DNA of 64,000 bases from contig OZ024931.1 of NCBI GenBank assembly GCA_964017235.1, forward strand, positions 121,531,530-121,595,529, written 5' to 3'. Position numbers and translations under genes: made by a program. This DNA comes from Sabellastarte sp. h YS-2021. Lineage: Eukaryota > Annelida > Polychaeta > Sabellida > Sabellidae. Each line of letters begins with the position of its first letter. Positions within the stretch are counted from its first letter, which is position 1. The notes under the pieces were generated by a model. The model was given only the letters and a program-made list of their open reading frames with translations, did not search any database and was not told the DNA's origin. Below, one piece after another: positions 22,501 through 34,421 of this stretch.

Positions 22501-22552
22501 AGAAAATACTCCCCTAGTACTGAATCTGCGGGGAGGTAGGGGGGGACTATCC

Positions 22553-22654
22553 TGGTCAGGAAATGGTAAGTATTTATCTAATAAAAATTAAAATTACAAC
22601 AAAATTTTTCAATTTTATTGCGAAAAATACACTTACCATTTCCTGACCATTGCT
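22553..22654. repeat. DIRS element 1 internal complementary region
   Basis: 22553-22612 is the exact reverse complement of the left end 22292-22351. 22613-22654 is the exact reverse complement of the right end 27807-27848. The two termini are thus represented head to tail, as at a circle junction. This is the hallmark by which DIRS elements copy their ends. Confidence 0.9.
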
Positions 22655-23339
22655 GAATGCAGCCTTCATGGAAGGAGGGCAGTACTAGAATTTAAAGACC
22701 CAGTACACCACTCTGCACAGCTACCATACACAGCACAAACCTATAGGCATTCAGATCCAAACTAACCTCCCAGATGAGGCAGTGGAACTGTTGAGCACTA
22801 CAAAACAACACAGCCTTGTTGCTGTTGTTGTTGCTGTTGTAGGAAGGAAGTAATCATAACAGAGACTCACTACCTAGCCTACAACTAAAACATTATGAGA
22901 AGTTTACATTGAAATTTACATGCATACCACAACATATAAACTTCCAACAGTCACCACATACCATACAGATCCCCTAAATCATAGTATGTAGTTGAAGTTC
23001 TCACAAACTGACAGTCATTGTCACAGTTGAATGTTGCATCTAGACAAACATCCAACACCCACACAGGTGACACAAATATTGGAAGTGTCATCAGCATATT
23101 GTGTAATTCCAAGCCTGAATGAAGTCAACAATTCTGCCTAATAAAAAGACAGATAGTATGACACACATACAGATGCAAATGTATACTAAAGTATCAAAAT
23201 AGGTATCACACATATACTTATAAGATAACAAACTGTAGGACACAATATCAAAGTCTGACCACAAGCAAACCAAGCAGGTGAGACTGAAAATTGGTGAAAA
23301 AGTTATGGTTTCCAGTAACAGGCATCTGAAAATTCATAT

Positions 23340-24110
23340 ACAGAAACACTATACTAAAACCTAAAGATTCTTGCTTTGACTCGCTGCTGTTGAGAGTCAG
23401 AATTTGACTTCTCCTCAGTCAAAAAGCTAGTCTGCCTACAGCAAGATAAGATAGTAGACCTGAAAATATCTGCTGTAAAGCCTTCCTAACTAGGCACGGA
23501 CAAGACATAATAATTCCTCATTGAATCCTTTGTCCCAAGTAAAAGTATTTCAAAACCTCACAAGACAAAGAGATCTATCTTGAGTAAAACTGCTGTCCCA
23601 GTGATTGAGAGCTGGCATATCGACCGGCTTAACTGAAGTAGGCCCATCCAAAGCCAACTGAATCTTGGCTAATAAATGGCCAGAGCCACTTGTGAGCAAT
23701 ACTCATTCAAAGTAAGGGAAGACAAAGCTAACGAAAATACCCTTCTTCCTTTGCCTAATGCCAAAGTCAAAAGAAAGACCGTCTTGAAAGTTAATAACCT
23801 CCAAGAAATCTTCCCCAAAGGCTCAAACGGCTGTCTGGTGAGACCAAACAAGACCAGAGACAAAAGGAAAAGAAGGCTTAACCTATTGACTACTGGATTG
23901 TCTCTATAGAAATATGTCAACAATCTATACAGCTGAAGAGTTCTAGAGACTATTCTCCTTCAAGGAAAGCAATCTACCATTGTTATTCTGAAACCAGCAA
24001 TAGTAGATGGCTTAAGATTCCTTTCCTTAAAGAAATAATTAAGGAAATTTGCTACATCTAGAAAAGAAGTATCTGAGAAGTTCACCACAAAGAAGCCTCA
24101 GATGTGCATA
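23340..24110 (-). pseudogene. Tyrosine recombinase relic (DIRS element 1)
   Basis: Minus-strand fragments match element 3 in order: an N-terminal piece with PSTIAGFR at about 24000-24060, then FYRDNP near 23900, then LTFKTVFLL at about 23790, then QDRSLCLVR near 23560, then a C-terminal part with several stops. I cannot find an intact HxxR box. Frameshifts and stops break it at least five times. Confidence 0.7.
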
Positions 24111-24159
24111 GATTTACCAGGTCCCACAACCAAGAACATCCACCATGACCATCATGATT

Positions 24160-24840
24160 CAATCATGATGAATCTGCACCTGAAGGTGGTCATCTTCTAA
24201 ATCACCTGAAGAATCCTTGGCTATCCTGGTGCAATCATGATGATTCTGCACCTGTAGGTGATCATCTTGAGTCACCTGAGGAATGAGAACCACTGGAAAC
24301 AAACACAAAGCTGTCCAGATCCTCCCAAGAAATGAGTAATGCACCTGATCCCCAAGCCCCACAGTCTAAGAAAGGAAACACATACACTGGAAGCTTAAGA
24401 TTCAGGTTATTGGATACCAATGGCATAATGATTGAACTCACCAGCAAGGGAAGCCTTAAAAAGGAACCTTTGTGGAACAGATCCACCAGATCCCAAAAAT
24501 AAGACATCCCTAGCCACTCTGATGCAATCCAGATGATTCTGCACTTAAATCTTGGAGTAGCCATTCTTAATAGCTACAAAAAGAATTTTCTTGACTTTCC
24601 TGAGATCTTTGACTTATCCAGATAACCTCTCAAGACTCTCACTGGACAAAGAAACCTATCTTGCACCAAAGCATGATCTAAAGAAGGTTCCAAAACAGGA
24701 ATGACTACAGGTTGAAAAACCAAAGGAGCCTTAGAAGCCAAATGATTCACCTGCATCACCTGAAGAATCAAGGTCACAGGACCAAACAAACTGTCCAGTC
24801 CATCCCAAGAAAAGTTGAAAAAGACAAGCTTGTGGTTCAA
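24160..24840 (-). pseudogene. Scrambled DIRS coding segments (element 1)
   Basis: Reading the minus strand, a post-RNase H segment (SWDGLDSLFG) is followed by an out-of-place copy of the middle of the recombinase (RFLCPVRVLRGYLD at about 24650). Next comes a second post-RNase H stretch (YFWDLVDLF near 24500) and then another SWEDLDSF segment near 24320. In element 3 each segment occurs once and in order. Internal duplication and template switching would explain it. Confidence 0.55.
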
Positions 24841-25149
24841 ACTAGTTGCAAAACAAATCCATCATTGGTGATTGTAATCAAAGACAGATTTGATTGAACA
24901 CCTGAATCAGAATAGAAGATTCAAAAGTCATCCAAAACACATTCAATTTGAATCACCTTGACTCTCATGAACAAAGAATTTGTTAGAACATTTGTATACC
25001 CTGGGAAGTGATATGCCTGAATCTGAACCCATCGCATTCGTCCAAGGAATGATTCTTCAGATAAGGAAACACATTCCTGAAAGTGGGTACCTCCCTACCT
25101 GTTCAGATAGGAAACCACTGAAGAACTGTCTGTGGAAATCAAGAGATTT

Positions 25150-25375
25150 AGAATCCGAATCAGACTTCCAAATGATTCTAAAGGTAGTAGCACTGTTAAT
25201 GTGGAGTCTTGACCCCTCATGATACAACAGACCACTGGCTGTTTGATGCCATAATTGTGCATCCCAACCCTAAAAGAAAGCATCTAATAACAGAAGGAGA
25301 TTGTGCTCCTTCTGATGAAGTAATGGGAGCTCCTGCAAATTTGAAAAGTCGGTCCACCACTGAAGATGATCCCTG
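25150..25375 (-). pseudogene. RNase H relic (DIRS element 1)
   Basis: On the minus strand a QWWTD-like segment, then LLLDAFF, then GWDAQLW in other frames, parallel the RWWLEES, FTDAS and GWGAHL region of element 3. The catalytic Asp region survives only in part, and frameshifts separate the pieces. Confidence 0.6.
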
Positions 25376-27663
25376 AGAACCTGAGAATATCACAAGATCT
25401 CTGGAACTCTAGAAGATAGCCTTGACCAAAATGACCCAATGGCCTTGTCTTATCCTATGAAGCCATGCCACCAACCAGAAAAATGGCTTCCTAGAAACCA
25501 TTAACTGGAGAATCTGCAATTCAAAATAAAAACCCTGAGACTGGGACTTAACTTGATATAATAAATCATGATCCAACCCTGGCTTTAGACATGTACCAAA
25601 TGTATATAAAGTGGTGACACCGAATGCCTTCTACTACAGCCATCATGTTCACTATCATTTGATACCAGCAGAGCCGAAAATAAACCATTTCAAAGAGCCA
25701 GGCAATGAAATGGTCTATATACTGGTAAAACATGATGCGTTCTTATAGATCCCACAGTTTCACCATGTACTGACATAGCGAAGAGACAATGAACTGGTGT
25801 GATCTGTCATCAACACTGAAGTGAAGATAAAAATTCGCGTGAATCCGGCTACGAAAGAATGCCACTGTAAGGAAAGGTACAAATACCTCCATTCACTTAC
25901 TAGAAACAAAAGCAAATATTCCAATATTGCGAAATTAAGGTACATGTAAAGGCCTGTTTAACTGACCTCAACTATTGGTGGTAGCCATCTCTTCCCAGCT
26001 TATGACAACCGATAAACTGTAAAATTGCAGCGATATCCCCATCTTACTGGTGTTATCGCCCTTTGTCGATCATTTCATAAACAGCTCCTATCAAACTGTT
26101 GTCTCTCGCCCTTTTTTTTTTTTTTTTTTTTAACTTCAAAACCCATGTCCACAAATGTTTTCTGCATATGGATCAGAACTACTTCCTGCTACTGTCGCTT
26201 CCGTGAAAAAAATGGATGAAAAAAGTCCTGCTACTGTCTGAACAAGTAAGAAATTGTATATCTGCGAAACTGGACATACATTCCTCCTAAACAATTACTC
26301 CATTAAAAACATTACTAACTTATATTACTTCTAATTCCCCCATGTCTATCTGAGGAACAGAGTAAAAGGAAGAATTGTCATAAAAGGGACAAAAGTATAT
26401 GTTGTAGTGCCTTTTATGACGTTTCTAGTCATATGTCAGATTTGGCCCTTCCTAACATAAGAATCCCCATAACATGAGATTACAAAATGAAGTTTTTCGG
26501 GGCATCTGACATGTGTCCACCAAGAAAAAACTTCATTAACAGTGAAAAATGCACTCCTTATCCCACTAAAATATTTAAAGAGATATGTTAGAGCACTGAA
26601 AGATCTGAAACACTCCTGGTGAGCAAAAATTCAGGATCTTTGAGGACTGTAATTGCAAATATTCTGGTGACAAACCAAGAAGTTGCTGATATTCTATGAG
26701 AAGTAGCTAATCCTTATAGATCCTTGAAGAAATCCTGCCAGAGGTCCTGCTAGACCACTTCCAATAATTCTTATCCAAGATTTGACATGCTCTCTAGCTG
26801 CTGCAGAGAACCAGAGAACATGTACTCTTGAATAATAAATTGACAATGGCTACTAGTTATATGTACCGGTGCCGGTTTCCAGCAGAAAAACCGGTAAAAA
26901 AGTATAGACTGAAAAGGCAATTGCTGAGATGAATCACAACTCCGGTCATCTGTCAAACCGATTCCAGACCTTTGAGGAGGTATGGAAACTCGATTGTGTT
27001 CGGATGACGTCATTCAGGTATTTTCCTCCGTGAAAAGTTCCGACTGAAGTCCATCGGAAGAAATAAATGGAGAAACAGATCAAATCTGCATTCGGAACTT
27101 GTCCAAGAGCATGTCTGACCCCAAAGGGGATTCCATCCAGTCACCGCTTCGGCAGAGAATGACGTGGTGAGATATTTGCTACCAAACTCCAGGCTAAATG
27201 AACCCGACGAGTGAACAGGTTTATAACAATCGAATTGTCTTTCATGGCGACTTCCTTGGTTGCCTAGCAACCTGTAAACTGTCCCTGCCGGAGCTAGTAA
27301 GACTGCCGACAGTTTCAGTGTATATTGTTGTAAATCTTCAATCTAGTGGACAAAAAATATAAAAATAAAAGAACTTGGGTCATCTTCATGAAACACAAGC
27401 CTTTTGAAGGAAAAATTGAATTCTGAATAGAGGAATCCTCTTCATCCAACAACGAAACATCAATGCCGCCATCTTACAAATAGTGGCGCTCAATCCACCA
27501 TAAAATGGCCACAAAAGCACTTTCCCTCTGTGCTTTTTTAATTTCGTCCTGAGAAGACATTGTCAACACAGATGTCTTACCACAGAACTCAAAAAGCCAC
27601 AAAAAACCATCAAACTTAATAAAAATCCCAATAGAAAAAAATACGTCCACACTCTGGGATGGC
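25376..27663. other. 5' half of DIRS element 1, no recognisable gene
   Basis: AT-rich, with a T run near 26110-26131 and an ACCGGT-containing stretch near 26864 that recurs in element 2 (35669). Short minus frames at 26771-27270 are not recognisable as gag or RT. The RT core expected here is absent or decayed beyond recognition by eye. Confidence 0.6.
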
Positions 27664-27830
27664 CAACAAAAATAATGAAGGTTGTTTACTAGCGTGGTCA
27701 CATGACCACTAGGGGGACATGCTAGTTCACACTCACTCACTGGCCTCTTAAGGTTTCTTAAAACGTTTCTCAACGTTGGCCAGTGAGTTGGATGGCACCA
27801 ACATATAGCAATGGTCAGGAAATGGTAAGT
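27664..27830. repeat. DIRS element 1 inverted terminal repeat, 5' side
   Basis: Reverse complement of 22333-22500. Outside it are 18 unique bases, ending CGCAATAAAA at 27848. Confidence 0.85.
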
Positions 27831-27848
27831 GTATTTTTCGCAATAAAA

Positions 27849-27943
27849 TAGATGCTCTACACGAACAGCTTCTCACTGAAGGCATCATTGAGGAGGAATT
27901 AGACCTAGATGCTCTTGATGATGAAGACATTGAAAGCCCATAG
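27849..27943 (+). pseudogene. Gene B copy 7, 3' fragment
   Basis: Continues codon 108 to the stop. The tail ends ESP rather than the ENP of copies 1-6, and the AATAAA signal follows normally. It has no start codon or promoter of its own. Confidence 0.9.
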
Positions 27944-28843
27944 TTTTCCAAGATGACAAAATACAAGCATATTGGTATTATGCAACCTGTGATAATTCTG
28001 AACATTCTACTTTGTAATTAAATAGAAACATGTTTCCATTGTGTATTTCACTCAATGTATTTATATTATATCCTTGATATTAATTCTGTTGTGCACGTCT
28101 TGTGTCTTACATAGCATTTCTTAATAAAATATTATGTTACCAATCTTATGTGTCTATCTACTCGTTACTTTATGCTTGATACAATACAAAATCTTAATTC
28201 TTATTTACACAAAATTCAATGACAGGTTTTAACTGAAAACTCAAATACTTTAGGTGAAGTCACTTTGCCAGCCTTATTCCTAAGCCTAGCACTAATCATT
28301 CACTTTGCTACTGCTGCTGTTAGCACATAGTTTCTGGAATGTCACTCAAACTTTCAGTAAGTCTTGCTGATTTTTACTTACAAATGGCTGGGTTTATGCT
28401 TGGGGTGAGGTTAAGGTCACTGCACAAATGCACGGGCCAAAATGGGGGTCAAAGTATCATACAGTGTTGTGCACCTCTCTGGGAGAGTCCAGTGGTGATC
28501 TGTAATTTTCAAGAGCTAATGTTTAGACAATTGTGATAAGGTGATTTTATATACGTCAAAGTAAATCCAGTACAGCAAACCTCACAAGAAATAACTCTCA
28601 AGAAAGAGAAAACTTAATATGTAAAGATAAACTATCAAAACAAGATAATTTAACAGCACATGACCGTATTCATTTATCAACTAAAAGTTCTCAAGTTGTA
28701 CAATTTATTAACTCATCTAGTTAGCAACTGAAGCATAGCTGTCAATAATAAAAATAAGTACAGTAGTCAGTTCCAGCAATGCTTATATATTTGTGATATG
28801 AAAAATATGGCTCAAATAAGGCAGTAGAAACATTCTGGCAGAG

Positions 28844-29624
28844 CCAAGGTCAAAGGTCACACCAAGGTCACGCTATGATGCTTCACACCCACAACCTTGA
28901 ACCAACATATCTAACAAGTAACAATTCCCTACACCTTATGGTTTTTCAGACAAAGCCTGGACACTATTTTACAGGTCAAGGTCAATACAGCCAGGTTAAA
29001 GGTCAATTCAAGGTCACGCCATGACGCTACATACCTACACCACCCAAACCAATGTCCCTACCAAGTATCAACTTCTTGCACCTTATGGCTTCTGAGGTAT
29101 AGCCTAGACAAGATTTTAAAGGTCAAGGTCATACACAGCTATGTCAAAAGTCAAATCAATCTCACACCATGACACTGCACACCTTCAACACCCTACCAAA
29201 GTTTCTACAAAGTATCAACTTCCTACGCCTCATGCTTTCCAAGACACAATCAACAAAATTTAAAGGGTCAAGGTCTATACGGCAAGGTCAAAAGTTAAAT
29301 CAATGTCACACCATGACACTGCATACCCACACCACTCAGCCAGTTTCCCTACAACAAATAAACTTTATACATCATGCAGCTTTTACAGATACAGAACAGA
29401 CAAGATTTGAAAGGTCAAGGTCACTAAAGCAAGGTCAAAGGTCAGGATCACAGCAAACCTTATCATTTGTAAGATACAGCCAGGACAACATTTTAAATGA
29501 CAAAGCCACTAAGACAAGGTCAAATCATGGTCATACCATGATTTTCAAGGTCACTACAGCAAGGTCAAAGGTTAAATCAAGTTTACACCACACCTTATAG
29601 TTTCTGAGATACAGACAGGACCAG
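28844..29624. repeat. AGGTCA-rich block (U8, type I)
   Basis: Type I form with private changes (CTGAGGTATAG near 29091, CAGTTTCCC near 29342, ATACAGAACAG near 29391). Confidence 0.85.
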
Positions 29625-29880
29625 ACTTCTTCCCACCTGTCTGCCGGCCCAATTTCAAGGAAATTATGCAGCTAATATCAGTTATGTGGCTAGAGCACAG
29701 ACACCAAAGTTTCTCAGTGGTTACATAAAACAGAAAATACAGTTTCAACAATACAACTTTTATTGATTCCATCAAATTGCTATTCATATTTACACAGTGC
29801 AATATGGTTATAATGTCTTGATTATTATCACAGATAAATGCTAAGCATAGTATTCCAAAATTTCACTCATGCAACAACAA

Positions 29881-30291
29881 CTAACAATGGACATCAGCAC
29901 CATCTAAGGCTTCTAAATCCAGTTCGTCTTCAATGATGCCTTCTCTCAATAGTTTCAGGTGCAACGCATCCAACTTATCAGCATGTTGGCTGGCATAATC
30001 ATAGAACATGTTTCGGATACCCTCCAGAGTAGCAATCTTCAGTCTCAAGAAGTAGCGGAAGCTCCTGCTGCTGCAATCCACAGCTCTGTCATAGCGGTTC
30101 TGTAGGTATTCTATTTCATTGTTCATCAGCACCACTTGTTTGCAAGCAAGTCTAAACTTCTTGTTCATCTGCTTCAGACTGTACAGTAACTTTTCACCAT
30201 AGTCATCATCATCCAAAAAATCAGACACACTGCTGTCCATGCTACTTTCCATCTCCAGTTCATAATCACTAATTTCCATATCTGACTCCAT
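29881..30291 (-). CDS. Gene A copy 8
   Basis: Intact, 136 aa, identical protein to copy 1. Confidence 0.82.
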   Translation of the reverse strand: MESDMEISDYELEMESSMDSSVSDFLDDDDYGEKLLYSLKQMNKKFRLACKQVVLMNNEIEYLQNRYDRAVDCSSRSFRYFLRLKIATLEGIRNMFYDYASQHADKLDALHLKLLREGIIEDELDLEALDGADVHC

Positions 30292-30790
30292 GTTAATAAA
30301 GTGCACAATTGGCAAGGTCACACAAGCTATAGCAATACCAAGAGGTTTTAGGTATATCTCTGACACACCCTACCTGGTGGGGCATATTTATACCACATCT
30401 GATGACACAATGACACTGATCAACTCTTGATTGCAATCGGTGCTTAACTCCAAATACTCATCATCTGACAAAAGTCAAGTCCTGCCAAAGTGGCTCCACT
30501 ACCACATTGCAATTACCACCCACTCCTCAAGTGACATATCTTCTCTTCCCATTCAAAGCCTGATTTATGGCAGTTAGCCTGAACAAAGGACAATGCATTA
30601 TCAGTGGACCATTGAGCAGCCATTTCAAAGTCACTGTCAACCCATCTCAAAGGACAAATTACAATTTCAATAGCACTCAGGCCACTGGGACTTACCACTA
30701 CATGTATATATATATAGGAAGGCAATTTCAATGATGCATGTTACACCCTACCAACACAGTGATTCTGTATTTTTGTGACCTTTATTCATC
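30292..30790. promoter_or_regulatory. Bidirectional A/B promoter (U8)
   Basis: 499 bp with (TA)6, the U4-like haplotype. Confidence 0.7.
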
Positions 30791-31112
30791 ATGGAATCTG
30801 GTATGGAACTTAATGATTATGAGTACAAAATGGACAGTAGCTTTGATACCACTGATTCAGATTTTCTGACCAATGATGATGATTATGGGCAGAACCTGTT
30901 AAATCAAATCAAACAAATGAACAAGAAGTTCAGACTTGCCTGTAAACAGGTGGTCTTAATGAATAATGAAATAGAGTACCTGCAGAATCGATATGACAGA
31001 GCAGTTCAGCACAGCAACAGAAGCTACCGCTACTTTTTGAGACTCAAGATTGCTACCATAGAAGGAATAAGGAACATGTTTTATGATTATGCCAGTCAAC
31101 ATGCTGACAAAT
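30791..31112 (+). pseudogene. Gene B copy 8, 5' fragment, broken by DIRS element 2
   Basis: Codons 1-107 only, cut at the same base as copy 7. The frame continues to 31147 with the same 11 element-derived codons. Confidence 0.9.
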
Positions 31113-31373
31113 TTGAAAAATTTTGTTGTAATTTTAATTTTTATTAGATAAATACTTACCATTTCCTGACCATTGCTATATGTTGGTGCCATCCAACTCA
31201 CTGGCCAACGTTGAGAAACGTTTTAAGAAACCTTAAGAGGCCAGTGAGTGAGTGTGAACTAGCATGTCCCCCTAGTGGTCATGTGACCACGCTAGTAAAC
31301 AACCTTCATTATTTTTGTTGCAGAAAATACTCCCCTAGTACTGAATCTGCGGGGAGGTAGGGGGGGACTATCC

Positions 31374-31475
31374 TGGTCAGGAAATGGTAAGTATTTATCT
31401 AATAAAAATTAAAATTACAACAAAATTTTTCAATTTTATTGCGAAAAATACACTTACCATTTCCTGACCATTGCT
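31374..31475. repeat. DIRS element 2 internal complementary region
   Basis: 31374-31433 is complementary to 31113-31172. 31434-31475 complements the 5' terminus that this copy has lost, which proves that it once had one. Confidence 0.88.
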
Positions 31476-32149
31476 GAATGCAGCCTTCATGGAAGGAGGG
31501 CAGTACTAGAATATAAAGACCCAGTACACCACTCTGCACAGCTATCATACACAGCACAATCCTATAGGCATTCAGATCCAAACTCACCTCCCAGATGAGG
31601 CAGTGGAACTGTTGAGCACTACAAAACAACACAGCCTTGTTGTTGTTGTTGTTGTAGAAAGGAAGTAATCATTACAGAGACTCACTACCTAGGCTACAAC
31701 TAAAACACTATGAGAAGTTTACATTGAAATTTACATGCATACAACAACATATAAACTTCCAACAGTCACCACATACCATACAGATCCCCTAAATCATAGT
31801 ATGTAGTTGAAGTTCTCACAAATTGCCAGTTATTGTCACAGTTGAATGCTGTATCTAGACAAACATCCAACACCCACACAGGTGACACAAATATTGGAAG
31901 TGTCATCAGCATATTGTGTAATTCCAAAACTGAATGAAGTCAACAATTCTGCTTAATAAAAATACAGATAGTATGACAGACATACAGCTGCAAATGCATA
32001 CTAAAGTATCAATATAAGTATCACGCATATACTTATAAGATAACCAACTGTAGGACACAATATCAAAGTCTGACCACAAGCAAACCAAGCAGGTGAGACT
32101 GAAAATTGGTAAAAAAGTTATGGTTTCCAGTAACATGCATCTAAAAATC

Positions 32150-32870
32150 CATATACAGAAACACTATCCTAAAACCTAAAGATTCTTGCTTTGACTCGGT
32201 GCTGTTGAGAGTCAGAATTTGACTTCTCCTCAGTCAAAATGATAGTCTGCCTATAGCAATATAAGATAGTTGACCTGAAAATATCTGCTGTAAAGCCTTC
32301 CTAACTAGGCACAGACAAGACATAATAATTCCTCATTGAATCATTTGTCTCAAGTAAAAGTATTTCAAAACCTCACAAGACAAAGAGATCTATCTTGAGT
32401 AAAACTGCTGTTCCAGTGATTGAGAGCTGGCATATCGACCGGCTTAACTGAAGTAGGCCCATCCGAAGCCAACTGATTCTTGGCTAAAAAATGGCCAGAG
32501 CCACCTGTGAGCAAAACTCATTTAAAGTACGGGAAGTCAAAAGAAAGACCATCTTGAAAGTTAATAACCTCCAAGAAATCTTCCCCAAAGGCTCAAAAGA
32601 CTGTCTGGTGAGACCAAACAAGACCAGAGACAAAAGGTAAAGAAGGCTTAACCTATTGGCTACTGGATTGTCTCTATAGAAATATGTCAACAATCTATAC
32701 AGCTGAAGAGTTCTAGAGACTTATTCCTCTTCAAGGAAAGCAATCTACCATTGTTATTCTGTAACCAGCAATAGTAGATGGCTTAAGATTCTTTTCCTTA
32801 AAGAAATAATTAAGGAAATTTGCTACATCTACAAAAGTAGTATCTGAGAAGTTCACCACAAAGAAGCCTC
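32150..32870 (-). pseudogene. Tyrosine recombinase relic (DIRS element 2)
   Basis: Same fragment order as in element 1 (FYRDNP, LTFKMVFLL). It lacks about 47 bases present in element 1 near 23725-23771 and has other stops. Confidence 0.65.
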
Positions 32871-32929
32871 AGATGGAGGTTTGTGCATAAATCTACCAGG
32901 TCCCACAACCAAGAACATCCACCATGACC

Positions 32930-33610
32930 ATCATGATTCAATCATGATGAATCTGCACCTGAAGGTGGGCATCTTCTAAATCACCTGAAGAATCCTTGGC
33001 TATCCTGGTGCAACCATGATGATTCTGCACCTGTAGGTGATCATCTTGAATCACCTGAGGAATGAGAGCCAATGGAACAAACACAAAGCTGTCCAAATCC
33101 TCCCAAGAAATGAGTAATGCATCTGTTCCCCAAGCCCCACAGTCTAAGAAAGAAAACACATACACTGGAAGCTTAAGATTCAGGTTGTTGGATACCAATG
33201 GTAGAATGATTGAACTCACCTGCAAGGGAAGCCCTAAAAGGAACCTTTGTGGAACAGATCCACCAGATCCCAAAAATAAGACATCCCTAGCCACTCTGAT
33301 GCAATCAAGATGATTCTGCACCTAAATCTTGGAGTAGCCCTTCTTAATAGCTACAAAAGAATTTCTTGCCTTTCCTGAGATCTTTTGTCTTATCAAGATA
33401 ACCTCTCAAGGCTCTCACTGGACAAAGAAACCTATCTTGCATCAAAGCATGATCTAAAGAAGGTTTCAAAGCAGGAATGATTACAGGTTGAAAATCCAAG
33501 GAGCCTTAGAAGCCAAATGATTCACCTGCATCACCTGAAGAATCAAGGTCACAGGACCAAACAAACTGTCCAGTCCATCCCAAGAAAAGTTGAAAAAGAC
33601 GAGCTTGTGA
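32930..33610 (-). pseudogene. Scrambled DIRS coding segments (element 2)
   Basis: Same out-of-order arrangement as 24160-24840, so the scramble predates the separation of the two copies. The SWEDLDSF segment is open for 127 codons (32938-33321). Confidence 0.5.
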
Positions 33611-33889
33611 TTCAAACTAGTTGCAAAACAAATCCATCATTGGTGATTGTAATCAAAGACAGATTTGATTGAACACCTGAATCAGAATAGAAGATTCAAC
33701 AGTCATCCAAAACCCATTCAATTTGAATCATCTTGACTCTCATGAACAAAGAATTGTTGGAATATTTGTACACCCTGGGAAGTGATATGCCTGAATCTGA
33801 ACCCATGGCATTCGTCCAAGGAATGATTCTTCAGATAAGGAAACACATTCCTGAAAGTGGGTACCTCCCTACCTGTTCAGATAGGAAAC

Positions 33890-34140
33890 CACTGAAGAAA
33901 TATCTGGGGAAATCAACAGATTCAGAATCCGAATCAGACCTCCAAATGATTCTAAAGGTAGTAGCCCTGTTAATGTGGAGTGTTGACCCCTCATGATACA
34001 ACAGACCACTGGCTGTTTGATGCCATAATTGTGCATCCCAACCCTTAAAGAAAGCATCTAATAACAGAAGGAGATTGTGCTCCTTGTGATGAAGTAGTGG
34101 GACCTCCTTCAAACTTTAAAAATCGGTCCACCACTGAAAA
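33890..34140 (-). pseudogene. RNase H relic (DIRS element 2)
   Basis: A single open frame keeps LLLDAFFKGWDAQLW and LHINRA, aligned to FTDASKEGWGAHL and LHINHLELKA of element 3. The acidic residues of the second motif are lost, so it is not expected to be active. Confidence 0.65.
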
Positions 34141-34378
34141 TGATCCCTGAGAACAGAAAAACTGGGATATCACAAGACTTAGGATATGTGTGGTACATTA
34201 GCAGATAGCCTTGGGGTCACCTGATAAACAAATGACCCAATGACACTGTTTCCTCCTATAAAGCCATATCGCCATCAAATGGCTTCCTTAGAAACCCTTA
34301 ACTGGAGAAAAATGCTTGCTATGAGTAAAAGATCTACCCTAAGGTGGAATCAGGAAACCAAACTGAAAACCCCTGGTG

Positions 34379-34421
<43 letters not shown>

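Larger units (their letters stand above)
22292..27848 (-). mobile_element. DIRS element 1: decayed DIRS-type retrotransposon in gene B
   Basis: 5557 bp, coding strand minus. Host flanks ACAAAT and TAGATG rejoin exactly to the uninterrupted gene B sequence, so there is no target-site duplication, as expected for elements integrated by a tyrosine recombinase. Inverted terminal repeats plus an internal complementary region match the DIRS plan. From the element's 5' end (right) come about 2.3 kb with no recognisable gene, an RNase H relic, a scrambled middle, a tyrosine recombinase relic, the complementary region and the 3' end. No RT core with its YxDD motif was found. All frames are broken, so it is not autonomous. 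Confidence 0.88.
28353..31112. repeat. Tandem array unit U8 (type I variant), truncated
   Basis: A type I unit with a distinctive spacer (TTGCTGATTTTT, AATTGTGATAAGGTGATT, AACTTAATATG) shared with F2. It ends abruptly inside gene B at DIRS element 2, and its B 3' part is nowhere adjacent. Confidence 0.93.

Noticed and set aside
22292-27848. Elements 1 and 2 as DNA transposons because of their inverted repeats
   Set aside because: There is no target-site duplication, the inner complementary region repeats both ends, and recombinase and RNase H relics match a DIRS element.
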